From NCBI RefSeq assembly GCF_031729055.1, contig NZ_JAVMIP010000001.1, positions 1 through 64,000 on the forward strand: a stretch of DNA of 64,000 bases. The letters are read 5' to 3'. A model generated the notes under the pieces. That model saw only the letters and a program-made list of their open reading frames with translations. It was not told the DNA's origin and made no database searches. This document shows positions 1 through 10,044 of the stretch, in pieces. Made by a program: the position numbers and the translations under genes. Origin of the DNA: Pseudocalidococcus azoricus BACA0444. Its GTDB lineage: Bacteria > Cyanobacteriota > Cyanobacteriia > Thermosynechococcales > Thermosynechococcaceae. How positions within the stretch are numbered: position 1 is the first letter of the stretch; every line of letters begins with the position of its first letter.

Positions 1-36
1 TTATTTTACCCACTGTTGCTACTGTGCCAACTAGTC

Positions 37-267
37 ATGAAAAATGCTGTATCTAGAGTAAACAAGCCCAATTTCCAAACCATGAGTCACAAAGAGTTAT
101 GCAATTGGTTTCTGCCCCATCGAAATGATCAAGATGCTTTTTATGCCTATGTAGATAGACTGCACAAGGAAGGAAATTGGATTGAGATGCGGCCAGTTGA
201 ATCCATTCAGGACTTGGAAAACCATCTTAGATTTATGGGGCGATTTCAACATCATGCAAAGTCGTAG
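37..267 (+). CDS. DUF6887-like small conserved protein
   Basis: Small protein of about 76 residues starting at ATG 37; an upstream TTG at 16 in the same frame is less likely. It carries the pattern PNFQTMSHKEL...HRNDQDAFYAYVDRL, which resembles the cyanobacterial DUF6887 family as I remember it. These proteins are usually encoded beside a DUF6888 partner; the partner would lie left of the window edge and cannot be seen. No catalytic residues are recognisable and the function is unknown. A role in small paired modules is only an inference from the family's usual two-gene arrangement. Confidence 0.6.
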   Translation: MKNAVSRVNKPNFQTMSHKELCNWFLPHRNDQDAFYAYVDRLHKEGNWIEMRPVESIQDLENHLRFMGRFQHHAKS

Positions 268-330
268 TCCTACCCATTTATAGTGAGGATTGGCTAGCTT
301 TGTTTGCGGGCGTGTCTCGCGTTATCGTTT

Positions 331-1569
331 ATGTCATCTCTGCTCACTCCTGCCCCTGATGCGCTTACCAGGCCCACTGCCCAAGAACTAGAACGGGTTG
401 CGGACGTTTTAACTCAAGCCTTGGCCGGAAACCCCCTGACACCCCAGGCCGGAGAGTTTTTAATCGGGTTTGCAACCTCTGCTCCTGAAGATTTTGCTCA
501 ACTATCCCCAGGCCTGGTGCACATTCAAGAGGCCGCAGATCAACTCCGGCAAAAGCTGGTGGGCAACACTGTTACTTATGTGATTAACCGGAATATCAAC
601 TTCACCAATATCTGTGAGCAACACTGTGGATTCTGTGCCTTTCGCCGCGATGCGGATACACCTGGAGCCTACTGGTTAGATTTAGAGGAAATTTTACGCA
701 AAGCGGGGGAAGCTGTTACTTTGGGAGCGACGGAAATTTGTCTCCAGGGCGGTTTGAATCCCCAAGCCCAGGCCAACGGTTCAACCCTGGACTACTACGC
801 CACCATCATTCGCGAGTTGAAGTCCGCCTTTCCCAATCTCCACTTACACGCCTTTTCCCCCCAAGAAATTGAGTTTATTGCCCGTCAAGATGACCGGAGT
901 TTTGAGGCTGTTCTCACCCATCTCCAGGCCGAGGGTTTGGATTCCTTACCCGGAACGGCGGCGGAAGTCTTGGTGGATCGGGTTCGGCAGATCATTTGTC
1001 CCGAAAAACTCAATACCCAAACCTGGCTGGAGATTATCACCACGGCCCACCGCCTCGGCTTATCCACGACTAGCACCCTGCTGTGCGGCCACATCGAAAC
1101 CCCGGCCGAGCAAATTCAACATCTGTCCCATCTGCGCCAACTCCAACAAACCGCCCTCGCAAACCACTACCCTGGGCGAATTACGGAATTTATTTTGCTG
1201 CCCTATGTAGGAGAACAGGCCCCGCCCGCCTTACGGAAACGAGTCGGCCGCTCTCAACCCGATCTACTACAGACCCTGGTTTTAACAGCCGTGGCTCGCT
1301 TGTATTTAGGAGAATGGATTCCCAATCATCAACCCAGTTGGGTCAAACTTGGCCTGGAGGGGGCAAAAACGGCCTTGGCCTGGGGCTGTAATGATCTCGG
1401 TGGCACCCTGATGGAAGAACACATTACGACCATGGCGGGGGCCAAAGGCGGCACAGGCTTAACTCCCCAGGAACTTCAAGTGGCCATTACCAGTCTTGGG
1501 CGGCCGGCCCAACAACGCACCACCCTCTATCACCCCCTAGGAGACCCGATTCATGGCTCGCTTGGCTAA
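331..1569 (+). CDS. cofH: 7,8-didemethyl-8-hydroxy-5-deazariboflavin synthase subunit 2 (CofH)
   Basis: Radical SAM enzyme of about 412 residues. CofH makes the aminouracil-tyrosine adduct that CofG converts to the deazaflavin F0 (8-HDF); in cyanobacteria 8-HDF serves as the antenna chromophore of DNA photolyase. The radical SAM cluster motif [10 protein letters not shown] (C-x3-C-x2-C) lies near residue 94, preceded by [14 protein letters not shown], typical of CofH. A second conserved stretch, [13 protein letters not shown] ([13 protein letters not shown]), follows. ATG 331 is preferred over the TTG at 304 because the leader has no family-like sequence. The 3' end overlaps the next gene by 17 bases, so the two are probably co-transcribed. 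cofG is not in the window. Confidence 0.93.
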   Translation: MSSLLTPAPDALTRPTAQELERVADVLTQALAGNPLTPQAGEFLIGFATSAPEDFAQLSPGLVHIQEAADQLRQKLVGNTVTYVINRNINFTNICEQHCGFCAFRRDADTPGAYWLDLEEILRKAGEAVTLGATEICLQGGLNPQAQANGSTLDYYATIIRELKSAFPNLHLHAFSPQEIEFIARQDDRSFEAVLTHLQAEGLDSLPGTAAEVLVDRVRQIICPEKLNTQTWLEIITTAHRLGLSTTSTLLCGHIETPAEQIQHLSHLRQLQQTALANHYPGRITEFILLPYVGEQAPPALRKRVGRSQPDLLQTLVLTAVARLYLGEWIPNHQPSWVKLGLEGAKTALAWGCNDLGGTLMEEHITTMAGAKGGTGLTPQELQVAITSLGRPAQQRTTLYHPLGDPIHGSLG

Positions 1570-3121
1570 GAAAAATCCCCGCTCCCTGGCTTGGATAGCA
1601 GGTGGCATGGTCTTGGTGGGAGTAGCCGGAGCCGGAATCTGGTGGTGGCAAACCCAGGCCAAGTTGGGCCAATTACCGGATGGTGTGACTCTCATTCCCG
1701 AATCAGCCCTCTACACAGTCACGGTGACTACGGAAGCTCCCCCTTGGCAATTGATACAGGCAGCGGGTTTATTTCAATCCCAGGCCTGGTTACGGGGGCC
1801 GTGGGGGCCAGTCTCACCGGAGGGGATCAAAATTGGCGACTTGGATTTCACCAGGGATATTCTGCCTTGGTTGGGGGCCCAGGCCACGTTTACCGGTTTA
1901 CCCATCACCCCCACCACGGCCCTCCAGTCCAGTGATTCACCTGTGGTCTGGATTTTACCAATTCCCGATCAAGCCAAAATTGAGCCGTTCTTAAATACCC
2001 TCCAGCAACAAACTAGCCGTGAGTACAAAGGTATTCCGATTTATAACGTTCCTGGGCCGGTGGGAGAGGTAGCGGGTCAAGGAATTACCCTGATTACCCA
2101 AGGGCAAAAACAATACCTGGCCTGGAGCAACATTAACGCCGCCCTAGAACAGATCATTGATACCGCCCAAGGCCAACCAGCCCTCGCCCAAGTCTCCCGT
2201 TACCAAGATACAGTGATTGCCACTGGCGGCGGACGACCCCAGGCCCAGTTTTATCTCAATATCCCCGCCTACACAGCCCAAAACAGCCCCTCGCCGGCCC
2301 CCGCGGAGTCTGAATTAGCTGGACTGACAGCGGCCTTGCGGATTCAGGATAACCAATTGCGAATCAAGGCCATGACGTGGCTGCCGGAAACCAGTGACCG
2401 CTCCCTTGTTGCCGAAACCAATGTTAGTCAAATTCCCCAAAAACTGCCTGGGAATACCCTCGCAACCTTCACAACCAGTAACTTCCAGGCCAGTTGGCAG
2501 AATGCCCCCCTAGACTGGCAAAACAGTATCAGTCAAGGCTTCCAGCAACTCTCGGGTCTGAATCTGGAGCAAGATGTTTTACCTTGGCTGAAGGGGGAGT
2601 TTGCCCTCGCGATTGTCCCTGTCCCCAATGCCCGCTTAAATGTGGTTGGCCTGGTGGTGATGGCCCAAACCAAAGACCGGCCTAAAGCGGTGGCTACCCT
2701 AGAAAAGCTGGATCAAACCGCCCAACAGCGGGCCTGGCAAGTCACAAAAGATACGGAGAAACAAACCACTACTTGGACTATGCCCCCCGGAATTCCCCTC
2801 GGTCAACATGGCTGGTTGGATCAGGACACCCTCTTTATTGCCCTCGGCCCGAACCTCGCCCAGACTCTTTTTCCCCCCCCTAATCCCCCCCTCGGCCAAG
2901 CCCCTCTCTTTCGATCCACCCTACCTAATCCTGGCAGTAGTCAATTATTTGTGGACTTTAATCGGACATTTTCCTTAACCCAAAACAGTCCCATTCTCCC
3001 CCAACTCGCTCCCCCCTTCCAACAAGCCCTCCAACCCTTTCAAGGCCTGGGAATTGCTGGCCGAGTCCGCAATAGCTGGAGTCAAGAGTATGAGATTCGC
3101 CTCAACTTGAACAATCCCTAA
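1553..3121 (+). CDS. DUF3352 domain protein, membrane-anchored
   Basis: A 522-residue protein with an N-terminal hydrophobic segment at about residues 10-32 ([20 protein letters not shown]) that should act as a membrane anchor or uncleaved signal, followed by a long extracytoplasmic domain matching the cyanobacterial DUF3352 family. Features include [18 protein letters not shown] at the start of the domain and repeated segments of the type [16 protein letters not shown]. Function unknown. ATG 1553 overlaps the end of cofH in another frame, which suggests translational coupling. The gene converges on the DUF721 gene with a 4-base overlap at the stops. The family is known mostly from cyanobacteria. 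Confidence 0.85.
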   Translation: MARLAKKNPRSLAWIAGGMVLVGVAGAGIWWWQTQAKLGQLPDGVTLIPESALYTVTVTTEAPPWQLIQAAGLFQSQAWLRGPWGPVSPEGIKIGDLDFTRDILPWLGAQATFTGLPITPTTALQSSDSPVVWILPIPDQAKIEPFLNTLQQQTSREYKGIPIYNVPGPVGEVAGQGITLITQGQKQYLAWSNINAALEQIIDTAQGQPALAQVSRYQDTVIATGGGRPQAQFYLNIPAYTAQNSPSPAPAESELAGLTAALRIQDNQLRIKAMTWLPETSDRSLVAETNVSQIPQKLPGNTLATFTTSNFQASWQNAPLDWQNSISQGFQQLSGLNLEQDVLPWLKGEFALAIVPVPNARLNVVGLVVMAQTKDRPKAVATLEKLDQTAQQRAWQVTKDTEKQTTTWTMPPGIPLGQHGWLDQDTLFIALGPNLAQTLFPPPNPPLGQAPLFRSTLPNPGSSQLFVDFNRTFSLTQNSPILPQLAPPFQQALQPFQGLGIAGRVRNSWSQEYEIRLNLNNP

Positions 3122-3651
3122 GCGGTTTGACGGGCATGGCAGAGTCCGCACATTTTCCACTGATCCAGTTCTGGACGGGGGGTGGGACATTGACACTGGG
3201 GACACAAGGGAAGGCGGGCCGTAAATTTCTGGACAGCGGTTGACCATTGGCTAAAGGCGGCCTGGGCTGAGGGGGGAACAGGCTTGTGGAGGCGGGGTTG
3301 ACTCCGAACTATTGGCGATTCGGAGCGGTTAGTCAACTTTTGCAGCGGCTGTTTAATGGGCCAATCCCGGCTGGAAAAGTGAATATCTTGGAGGGGAACA
3401 GGGAGCCGTTGATTCAGTTTGGCCAAAATCCGCAGCCGTTCAAAGCTCAAGGTCTGGGCCCAAACGCCATTGGCCACCGCAACTTGGAGACGATGGGGCG
3501 GCAGAATGGTTACGGGCTGGGCCTGGCGGGCCACAACCTCTCCGACAATTTCATTCCAGGCCTGGAGGATAAACCAAAACCGTTGCGGCTCAGACCAGGC
3601 CGGATCCTCCTGGAGACGGACTAAAACCCGATCAATGGGGGCAAGGGGCAT
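3118..3651 (-). CDS. DUF721 / DciA-like protein with C-terminal zinc-ribbon-like motif
   Basis: A 177-residue protein. Residues about 15-90 match DUF721 (EIVGEVVARQAQPVTI, then LQVAVANGVWAQTLSFER), the fold of DciA, which loads the replicative helicase DnaB in bacteria lacking DnaC. The C-terminus has two CxxC pairs (CPQCQCP near residue 152 and CGLCH near 170) that could form a zinc ribbon. Cyanobacteria use DciA-type loaders, so a role at the replication fork is plausible, but this is inference. The gene converges with the DUF3352 gene. Confidence 0.8.
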   Translation of the reverse strand: MPLAPIDRVLVRLQEDPAWSEPQRFWFILQAWNEIVGEVVARQAQPVTILPPHRLQVAVANGVWAQTLSFERLRILAKLNQRLPVPLQDIHFSSRDWPIKQPLQKLTNRSESPIVRSQPRLHKPVPPSAQAAFSQWSTAVQKFTARLPLCPQCQCPTPRPELDQWKMCGLCHARQTA

Positions 3652-3700
3652 ACAAGCAGAGCAGGTTCTGGGCGAAAGAAGTCAGGATTGTTAGTTTAGC

Positions 3701-4003
3701 TTATTCAGTCGGTGGCTCACTCGACTCAGATTTTGGGGCAGATAACACTTCCCAGGCCTTAGCAAGGCGGGCTTCAATATCTTTGACCTGTTCCTTTCCT
3801 TGCTCTGTAACATGGCTGGCATTGGCCTGGAGATCACTGATTACTTTCTCCAAACTCGCAACCGTTTGCTTGAGAGTCTCTTGGACAGAATTGGGGAGCG
3901 TCGCAATTTGTTCTTTGGCTAAATCCTGGATAGCGGCCAGTAACTCTTGGGCGGCTTGGGAGACCCGACTTATAGTAGAGATTTCCGACGTTGTTTCAGA
4001 CAT
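3701..4003 (-). CDS. Small helical (coiled-coil/phasin-like) protein
   Basis: A 100-residue, almost entirely helical, Ala/Glu/Gln-rich protein with no membrane segment or cysteine. The heptad-like spacing (AAQELLAAIQDLAKEQ, SLEKVISDLQANAS, DIEARLAKAWEVL) resembles phasin or apolipoprotein-type amphipathic helices. It ends in an acidic tail. I do not recognise a named family. It lies on the minus strand 49 bases upstream of the DUF721 gene and may share its transcript. It is probably a real gene, because the composition is protein-like and the start is a clean ATG. Confidence 0.65.
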   Translation of the reverse strand: MSETTSEISTISRVSQAAQELLAAIQDLAKEQIATLPNSVQETLKQTVASLEKVISDLQANASHVTEQGKEQVKDIEARLAKAWEVLSAPKSESSEPPTE

Positions 4004-4117
4004 AGAACGAATTCCCCTAAAAAGGCTAATGGCCGACAGTATATCGCGCGTATCTCAGTCTGTGTATGGCGATGATGCCATTTCTGTAGCTAATAAGGAA
4101 AAATTTATTGGAGTTAC

Positions 4118-4993
4118 TCAGTCAACAGTCCCATCATCCCAGAGGGATAGAGAAATTTCCGGGTAACTCTGAACAGACTGCAACAAAATTTCTGGCTCAA
4201 ATCCTGTATCTGTGGGGTCGGCTGGAACTTGTCGGTGGCAGCGATAGGCAAATTCACAGCTTGGACAGCGACCTTGGAGGGGATCAACTTGGGGTAAGGG
4301 GTTTCCCTGGTCATAGGCCAATAACCAAGCTTCCAGGCGTTGGACGAACTGCTCCAATCTCTGCTGGGTTTGTCGATGGAGAGCTTGGCTATAGCGAAAG
4401 CTCAAACTATGTTGGCCATCATCCCCAAGGGCAAACCAGTAGGTCATAACAATTGACTCGGGTGGATAATCTGTGGTGGCAGCTAATAAATAGGGATACA
4501 GCCGCGTTTGCCAGTGGTGCTGCAAATATTGGGGGGTTTGGGGGCGTTGATAGGTTTTCCAATCTAAAATCTGGGCCTGGCTTTTGCCCCAAATGACTAA
4601 ATCATAGATACCCACCAGAGTGACAGGCCCCAATATGACTTGCCGCCGATGTTCACTATCCCGTTGCCCTAAAATCATGGGCGGGGGTGCTGCTTGGAAG
4701 GCTTCATACCATGACGGCAGTGGCTCATTTCCCTGCAAGAGTGGGGTAATGTCTAAACCCAGTTCCCGTTGTTGGAGTAGCCGATGGAACCAAGTCCCCA
4801 AGTCTTGCGGTAAATCTACCCCTAAGTTGGCCGTGGCTTTGGCCTGAAAATTTGGCAACCCCAACTGATCTAAATAGAGATATTGGAACTTGCGGGGACA
4901 ATGGGCCAGGGCTTGGAGCGAGCTTTGGGTCAAGGATAGGCCGGGTGTCTCAACAAGAGGATCGGTGGTCAAGGGTTCATCCAATAGAGGCAT
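4118..4993 (-). CDS. PD-(D/E)XK nuclease family protein (RecB/Cas4-like, four-cysteine)
   Basis: A 291-residue protein. The nuclease core is visible as GIYDLVIWG followed by AQILDWKTYQRP (D-x-K) and a downstream Q-x3-Y helix (HWQTRLYPYLLA). One cysteine near residue 32 (LAHCPRKFQYLYL) and a C-terminal GRCPSCEFAYRCHR triplet make the four-cysteine arrangement of the AddB/Cas4-type [4Fe-4S] nucleases. It is therefore probably an iron-sulfur exonuclease in DNA processing. No cas genes or CRISPR repeats are nearby, so a CRISPR role is not supported. The start is the ATG at 4993. Confidence 0.85.
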   Translation of the reverse strand: MPLLDEPLTTDPLVETPGLSLTQSSLQALAHCPRKFQYLYLDQLGLPNFQAKATANLGVDLPQDLGTWFHRLLQQRELGLDITPLLQGNEPLPSWYEAFQAAPPPMILGQRDSEHRRQVILGPVTLVGIYDLVIWGKSQAQILDWKTYQRPQTPQYLQHHWQTRLYPYLLAATTDYPPESIVMTYWFALGDDGQHSLSFRYSQALHRQTQQRLEQFVQRLEAWLLAYDQGNPLPQVDPLQGRCPSCEFAYRCHRQVPADPTDTGFEPEILLQSVQSYPEISLSLWDDGTVD

Positions 4994-5145
4994 AGGTCAG
5001 GCAACAACCTCAAGATAGGACTATTTTTTTGCTTGAGCAATGATATTGCCGATAAAGTTCACTGTAGAGCGTTACACAGACTGTTCTGAGAGAGTAGAAA
5101 TGTCAAAAAGACTGCTCATAAAGCATTTTCTGACCTGCCCCCATC

Positions 5146-5325
5146 TCACCCTAAATGAGTAACGCTATAGTCGTCAAGCAGTGGGAGGGGCTTGACCAGA
5201 TGTGCAAAATTGGCCAGCCACTTCTCAAAAGCTAACAAATCGGCGTTCCCGATTAAAGGCTGAATTAGCAAACTCAGGACATGGCAGTTGGGACGTGGAT
5301 ATCCGGGGTGCCGAGAGCTAAGGGC
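5146..5325 (-). other. In-frame open extension downstream of the TAA of the preceding gene
   Basis: After the TAA at 5326-5328 the same frame stays open for 59 codons to a TGA at 5146-5148. Its last 45 codons read like a folded protein segment (LLAFEKWLANFAHLV, then KPLPLLDDYSV). It may be the real C-terminus of the upstream gene, cut off by one stop codon, or a coincidence. The rest of the 4994-5325 gap shows only an AAAGCATTTTCT 12-mer (near 5120) that recurs near 6096. Confidence 0.45.
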
Positions 5326-5931
5326 TTATGTGGGCAGGATGTTACTGGATTCAGGAGTTCCCTGTCCAAGGCCAAATTCTTGGGAGTTAGCCAAACTGGT
5401 CAGGGCGGAATTGGGGGCAAGAGTCGCAGAGGCGAGGGGATTTTGGCTGGCTTTCCAGGCCTGGGCAATGGCGGTTAACTTTTCGGCAAAGTGTGTTGTC
5501 AGGTCGTTTGGGGCCTGGGGTTGGAATTGATCAATATTTTGGGGTTTTCGTTCAGGGCTAGGAGTGATATCTGGGCTATTTTGATTAAGCTTGCCCCAGG
5601 CCAGCATTGTTATGGGTTCTGCCATGTCTAAGTCTGGGGTCGTCAAGTCTCGGGGCAAATTCCGACAGATCATTGCTTCAAACTCACTATTAAAGTGGGT
5701 CTGGGCTTCCCCACGCCGTAACCAAAAGGCCAGGAGTTGCTCAACGGAAATCGCCTTATAGCGGCCCTGGTACAAAGCCTCAATAATTGCCAACCGAATC
5801 CAGCGGGGCGGATACACCCGTAACCATTGATCAAAGAGTTTTTGACTTCTATCCCCAGCCAAGTCAAATCCATACTGAAGCAGGAGCCGTTCTGCCGCCT
5901 TGGTGACTGCATTGTGTCCAGAGTTGACCAT
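5326..5931 (-). CDS. Conserved cyanobacterial protein of unknown function
   Basis: A 201-residue protein. The first 90 residues look like a compact helical domain (AAERLLLQYGFDLAG, KLFDQWLRVYPPRWIRLAII, YKAISVEQLLAFWLRRGE), followed by a low-complexity Pro/Gln/Ala linker. It is reminiscent of cyanobacterial proteins of unknown function; I cannot name a family. The reading frame continues after the TAA at 5326-5328 for another 59 codons of protein-like sequence, so the gene may be interrupted by a nonsense codon (see the extension entry and findings). Confidence 0.7.
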   Translation of the reverse strand: MVNSGHNAVTKAAERLLLQYGFDLAGDRSQKLFDQWLRVYPPRWIRLAIIEALYQGRYKAISVEQLLAFWLRRGEAQTHFNSEFEAMICRNLPRDLTTPDLDMAEPITMLAWGKLNQNSPDITPSPERKPQNIDQFQPQAPNDLTTHFAEKLTAIAQAWKASQNPLASATLAPNSALTSLANSQEFGLGQGTPESSNILPT

Positions 5932-6146
5932 AACTACATAACGGAGATAAAGAGCAGGGGGAAATTTTGCATTCCAGTCAAGCGTGCCCTAATTATTGCC
6001 CTAAGTCTTAAAAATAGCTAGTGGTGAATCACTTTTGGGGAGATGGAATGAGACAGACTGGTTTTGACTGAAGCAAATCTGAGGGAGACTCTAGAAAAGC
6101 ATTTTCTCATGTCCCTATGTCTGGCCTTCAGTGCGTTTATGTATGG

Positions 6147-6869
6147 TTACCCCGTAGCTTGCTCATAGCGTTCTCCGATTTTGTCCCAATTCACCACATT
6201 CCACCAGGCCTGGAGATATTGATCCCGGCGATTCCGATAGGACAAATAGTAGGCGTGCTCCCAAACATCATTGCCCAACAACGGGGTGATGCCTTGACTG
6301 AGGGGACTATCCTGATTGGGGGTTGTGAACACCTGTAGTGTGCCATCTTGGCCCAACCCTAGCCAAACCCAACCACTGCCAAATTGCTTTAGACCTGCGC
6401 TATTGAACTGGGCCTGGAAATCCCCAAAGCTACCAAAACGGGCTTGAATCGCCGTAGCTAAGTTGCCAGTTGGTTCTCCTCCCGCCGCCGGCCCCATACT
6501 CTCCCAAAACAAACTGTGATTGGCATGACCGCCGCCATTATTTCTGACCGTTTGCCGAATGTCATTGGGAAGCTGGTCTAGTTTTTCCAGGAGTTCTTCA
6601 ATCCGCAAGCCAGACCACTGGGGATATTTTTGGAGGGCAGCATTGAGGTTGTTGACGTAGGCCGCGTGGTGCTTGTCATGGTGAAATTGCATGGTTTCAG
6701 CATCAATGTAAGGCTCAAGGGCATTGTAGGCATAGGGTAAAGGCGGCAGGACATAAACACCAGTCGGAGATGAGGCAGCCAGAGTTTTAGAGGGAAATAG
6801 GGCCCAACTGAACAAGGCCGTACCGCACCACACCAAGGCCTGGCGGCGACTACAGGGTTTGTCTGTCAT
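6147..6869 (-). CDS. sodA: Superoxide dismutase (Mn type), exported with Tat-like signal
   Basis: A 240-residue Mn/Fe superoxide dismutase, converting superoxide to hydrogen peroxide and oxygen. The metal ligands are visible: His in [12 protein letters not shown], His in [11 protein letters not shown], and Asp and His in [20 protein letters not shown] and the DVWEHAYY context point to manganese rather than iron. The N-terminus has a twin-arginine-like signal ([10 protein letters not shown], hydrophobic stretch, then TLAA), so the enzyme should act in the thylakoid lumen or periplasm, or be membrane-anchored as reported for cyanobacterial SodA. It is monocistronic by position. Confidence 0.93.
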   Translation of the reverse strand: MTDKPCSRRQALVWCGTALFSWALFPSKTLAASSPTGVYVLPPLPYAYNALEPYIDAETMQFHHDKHHAAYVNNLNAALQKYPQWSGLRIEELLEKLDQLPNDIRQTVRNNGGGHANHSLFWESMGPAAGGEPTGNLATAIQARFGSFGDFQAQFNSAGLKQFGSGWVWLGLGQDGTLQVFTTPNQDSPLSQGITPLLGNDVWEHAYYLSYRNRRDQYLQAWWNVVNWDKIGERYEQATG

Positions 6870-7086
6870 GGCGAAACCTCCTTCGGATGAGCTAGAGACT
6901 GATCACTGAGTTTGTGTCGGAGGCTACTAAACTCACCCAACTGGGGGATGCAACCACCCGAAACACTCAGCCATACTAAAACTATCAACAAAACGTTCAT
7001 CTTCTCTCTAATCAAGAAGACGGAAGTAGGGTCAAACCCGAAGGAACGCGCCCTCAGTTCTTCACACTTTATTGAGAGGCGACACC

Positions 7087-7230
7087 ATGAAACTTACCTA
7101 CCGCGGTCAAAACTACGAAGCCAACACCGATCATCCTGATACTGTTGTGACTGATTTAACCGTGAAATATCGGGGTGTGGAATACAAGCTGCGGGATATT
7201 TTGCCAGCAAAAGTCTGGACATTATTCTAG
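7087..7230 (+). CDS. DUF4278 small protein
   Basis: A 47-residue protein beginning MKLTYRGQNYEANTD and containing VKYRGVEYKLRD, the duplicated YRG motif of the cyanobacterial DUF4278 family. Function unknown; in cyanobacteria these small proteins are often stress-induced. The gene stands alone and is followed about 95 bases later by a strong hairpin terminator. Confidence 0.85.
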   Translation: MKLTYRGQNYEANTDHPDTVVTDLTVKYRGVEYKLRDILPAKVWTLF

Positions 7231-7323
7231 GAGCTATTTTTCCAAGACCGATATATTTCGCTCATTTCTTTAACCGATTGACCAAGAAGCACAAGGTTTA
7301 CAAACATCATTAACTTAAATATG

Positions 7324-7358
7324 GGCAATACTTTCGTGATGAGGGTATTGCTTTTTTT
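7324..7358 (+). terminator. Rho-independent terminator
   Basis: A perfect 7-bp stem, GCAATAC (7325-7331) and GTATTGC (7345-7351), with a 13-base loop, followed directly by a run of T. It ends the DUF4278 transcript. Confidence 0.75.
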
Positions 7359-7518
7359 GGCTGGGTATCCAGCTAACTTGTTGATTACCTTGCGCAAAGG
7401 GTTCCCAAACCATCGAAATCTTCAAAGCGTGCCCTGGCTTACCGGAGTCAGCCTTCTCAATGGGTCAGGCCATCTCAGATTCCCATGAGTTCCTCAGAAT
7501 TTGTCTTGTGGTTGGGAC

Positions 7519-8313
7519 TTAGGCAATGGGGATTGATGTTTGTCGGAACCAGGTTCCCAGAGGTGTAAGTCCGGCCTGATCGGTGAGATTATAGTTCAGG
7601 GGCGTAATGCTAATCAGATTTTGCTGCAAGGCCTGAACATCGGTCAAAAAATCACCATCGGCCTGGGAAATATCTTCCATGACTTCACCCGCCAGCCAGT
7701 AATAGGTTTTACCCCGCGGATCAATCCGTTTTTGAAACTGATCATGGTAGCGGCGCAGGCCCTGACGGGTAATCACGGCACCGGCAATGTCTGCTTCAGG
7801 CAAGGGGGGGACATTGACATTTAAGAGGGTGGCCTGGGGGAGGGGATTTTTGCCTAGGGCCTTCAGCAAATCGCTGGCAAATTGGGCGGCTGGTTCAAAG
7901 TCCCGCACGGTAAAACTAGCTAAACTCATGGCAATGCTGGGAATCCCTTCAATCACCCCCTCCATGGCCGCCGAGACCGTACCGGAATAGAGAATATCTG
8001 TGCCTAAGTTAGCCCCTTGATTAATCCCAGAGACCACATAATCAGGCCAAGGATCAATTAAAGCCCCCAATGCTAACTTGACACAGTCGGAAGGGGTTCC
8101 TGAACAGGCCCAGGCCCGGATTCCGGGTGCAAATAAATGGGTTACTTCCTCGGCCCGAATTGGATCAAAAACCGTTAATCCATGGCCTGTGGCCGACCGC
8201 TCCCGATCTGGACAGACGACCGTTACCCCATGACCGGCCTGGGCAAGGGTATTGGCCAACGTCCGCACCCCCGGCGCAAAAATGCCATCATCATTACTGA
8301 TTAACAGACGCAT
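7519..8313 (-). CDS. surE: 5'/3'-nucleotidase SurE
   Basis: A 264-residue survival protein E, a metal-dependent phosphatase of nucleoside monophosphates. Motifs: [15 protein letters not shown] at the N-terminus (metal-binding Asp-Asp), [13 protein letters not shown], and [22 protein letters not shown] 8313 is chosen because the family begins exactly at MR(I/L)L(I/L)SNDDG and a purine-rich AAGGGG lies just upstream; an in-frame start at 8367 only adds non-conserved sequence. It lies downstream of nnr on the same strand with a gap of about 110 bases. Confidence 0.95.
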   Translation of the reverse strand: MRLLISNDDGIFAPGVRTLANTLAQAGHGVTVVCPDRERSATGHGLTVFDPIRAEEVTHLFAPGIRAWACSGTPSDCVKLALGALIDPWPDYVVSGINQGANLGTDILYSGTVSAAMEGVIEGIPSIAMSLASFTVRDFEPAAQFASDLLKALGKNPLPQATLLNVNVPPLPEADIAGAVITRQGLRRYHDQFQKRIDPRGKTYYWLAGEVMEDISQADGDFLTDVQALQQNLISITPLNYNLTDQAGLTPLGTWFRQTSIPIA

Positions 8314-8427
8314 ACCAGCCGGCCCCTTTGTTGTTTGACGGTTCCCTTTCTGCCCAAATTGTTTCACATTCCGTTACATTCCGGCTGGATCACCGGCCAG
8401 ACCCCTGGAAAAAATCAGCTTAAAACT

Positions 8428-10044
8428 CTACTCCCTATTCCCTATTCCCTCTAACTTCATCAACGCTGGAATTAAAAAATCTCCTAAGCTCCGGGCATCT
8501 ACTCCCAACACCGAGCGATGTTTAGCCGCCAATCTCCCGGCCTGGGCGTGCCATCCCATTGCCGTTAAGGTGGCTTCCACGGGTGGAATTTGCCCCAACA
8601 GCCCCCCGATTAACCCCGTCAATACATCCCCACTGCCCCCCCGAGCTAATCCAGGCGTACTTTCTCCGTTAATCCAGGCCCGGCCATCGGGTGTCGCAAC
8701 CACTGTTCTAGCCCCTTTTAAAAGCACAATGGCTCCGGTTTGCCTGGCGGCCTGGGGGGTAATGATCGGGCGGTTGAGAGCAGTTGCATCTTGGCCTGGG
8801 GGATGCGTTATGTTTGCGGATAGAGTCTCAACGTTAGGATTAGCTGGCATCAGCCCAGGGAACAGTCGTCGAAATTCACCGGGGTGGGGAGTCAAAATTG
8901 TCGGGGCTTTGCGGGTTGATAGACTTGAAACTGGATTGAATTGCGCCAGGATATTTAACCCATCGGCATCCAAAATCAGGGGACGATCACTGCTGAGAAC
9001 TTGCCTAACAACGGCTTCTGCAAACAGCGTTAATCCCGGCCCACAGGCAATAGCATCAAAGGCACTCAAGTCCATTTCTGGGGGGAATCCGGCAATTGCC
9101 CCTTCTGGAGTTTCTGGACAGGGAATCACAATCGCATCAGGGGCCTGGTGTAACACTAACTCCTGCCACCGCGCTGGAACCGCTACCGACAACATCCCAA
9201 TTCCTGTAGATTTTGCCGCAAGAGTCGCTAAAACAATACTGCCACCATAGGTTTTAGAGCCACCAACGAGGAGCAAATGCCCCTGTTGATATTTATGGGT
9301 AGCGGGGGGACGTTCTAAGGGAAGATGACTGGCGATGGCCTGGGGGGTTAGGCGTTGGAGTTTCGGCACTTGTCCGAGGACTGATTCAATGGCCACAATG
9401 GGTAAGCCAAAATCTAGGAGTTCCAACTCCCCAGTCCAGGCCAAGGCATGATCCTGCATCAAGCCCACCTTCCACAGCCCCAAACAAAGGGTATGACTGG
9501 CCCGAATAGCCCCGCCCAAAACCTCCCCCGAATCCGTATGCAGGCCACTGGGCAGATCAATACTCACCACAGGGCGATTCCAGATGTTCACCGCTTGGAC
9601 AGTGCTGAGGGCTATATCGGTGAGGGGCCGATCCAAACCAAGGCCAAATAAACCATCAATGAGCCAATCCGAGTCCTGTAACTCCTGAATATGATTTGCA
9701 AAGGGAATCCCCAAACTAGTGGCAAAATAGGCATGATCTCCCGTCAGTTCTTTACGGCGCGTAAAGGGATGAAAGACTCGCACCTGATACCCCTGCTGTT
9801 GTAATTCGCGCGCGACCACTAGGGCATCGCCACCGTTATGGCCTGGGCCGACTAATACCCCAACTCGAGGGAACAACTGCTGGGGAAATAACCCTTGCAT
9901 CCGTTGACTCAGGCGCAGGCCAACTTTTTCCATCAACGCCGCCACAGGCATCCCACAGCCAAAAAGCCAAGCCTCAATCTGCTGCATCTGACTGGCGGTG
10001 GCAACATAGGCGAGAATTTCCGACCGGGGCGAGGACAAGAACAT
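8428..10044 (-). CDS. nnr: Bifunctional NAD(P)H-hydrate epimerase / ADP-dependent dehydratase
   Basis: A 538-residue fusion that repairs hydrated NAD(P)H. The N-terminal YjeF_N epimerase domain (about residues 10-225) has GPGHNGGDALVVARELQQQG. The C-terminal ribokinase-like dehydratase domain (about 235-530) has LLLVGGSKTYGGS, GPGL, TPHPGEF and the catalytic GGSGDVLTGLIGGLLG. Both halves look intact and the length is normal. It is divergently oriented from the FHA/GGDEF gene across a 437-base gap. Confidence 0.95.
   Translation of the reverse strand: MFLSSPRSEILAYVATASQMQQIEAWLFGCGMPVAALMEKVGLRLSQRMQGLFPQQLFPRVGVLVGPGHNGGDALVVARELQQQGYQVRVFHPFTRRKELTGDHAYFATSLGIPFANHIQELQDSDWLIDGLFGLGLDRPLTDIALSTVQAVNIWNRPVVSIDLPSGLHTDSGEVLGGAIRASHTLCLGLWKVGLMQDHALAWTGELELLDFGLPIVAIESVLGQVPKLQRLTPQAIASHLPLERPPATHKYQQGHLLLVGGSKTYGGSIVLATLAAKSTGIGMLSVAVPARWQELVLHQAPDAIVIPCPETPEGAIAGFPPEMDLSAFDAIACGPGLTLFAEAVVRQVLSSDRPLILDADGLNILAQFNPVSSLSTRKAPTILTPHPGEFRRLFPGLMPANPNVETLSANITHPPGQDATALNRPIITPQAARQTGAIVLLKGARTVVATPDGRAWINGESTPGLARGGSGDVLTGLIGGLLGQIPPVEATLTAMGWHAQAGRLAAKHRSVLGVDARSLGDFLIPALMKLEGIGNRE

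Noticed and set aside
4118..4993. Possible Cas4 because of the RecB-like nuclease with four cysteines
   Set aside because: No CRISPR repeats or other cas genes in the window; the family is broad.
5000..5060. CTCAAG/CTTGAG inverted repeat as a terminator upstream of the nuclease gene
   Set aside because: The stem is only six bases, the T-run lies inside the loop, and it precedes rather than follows the gene.
8570..9250. Long plus-strand open frame opposite nnr
   Set aside because: A shadow of the intact nnr gene, with no independent protein features.
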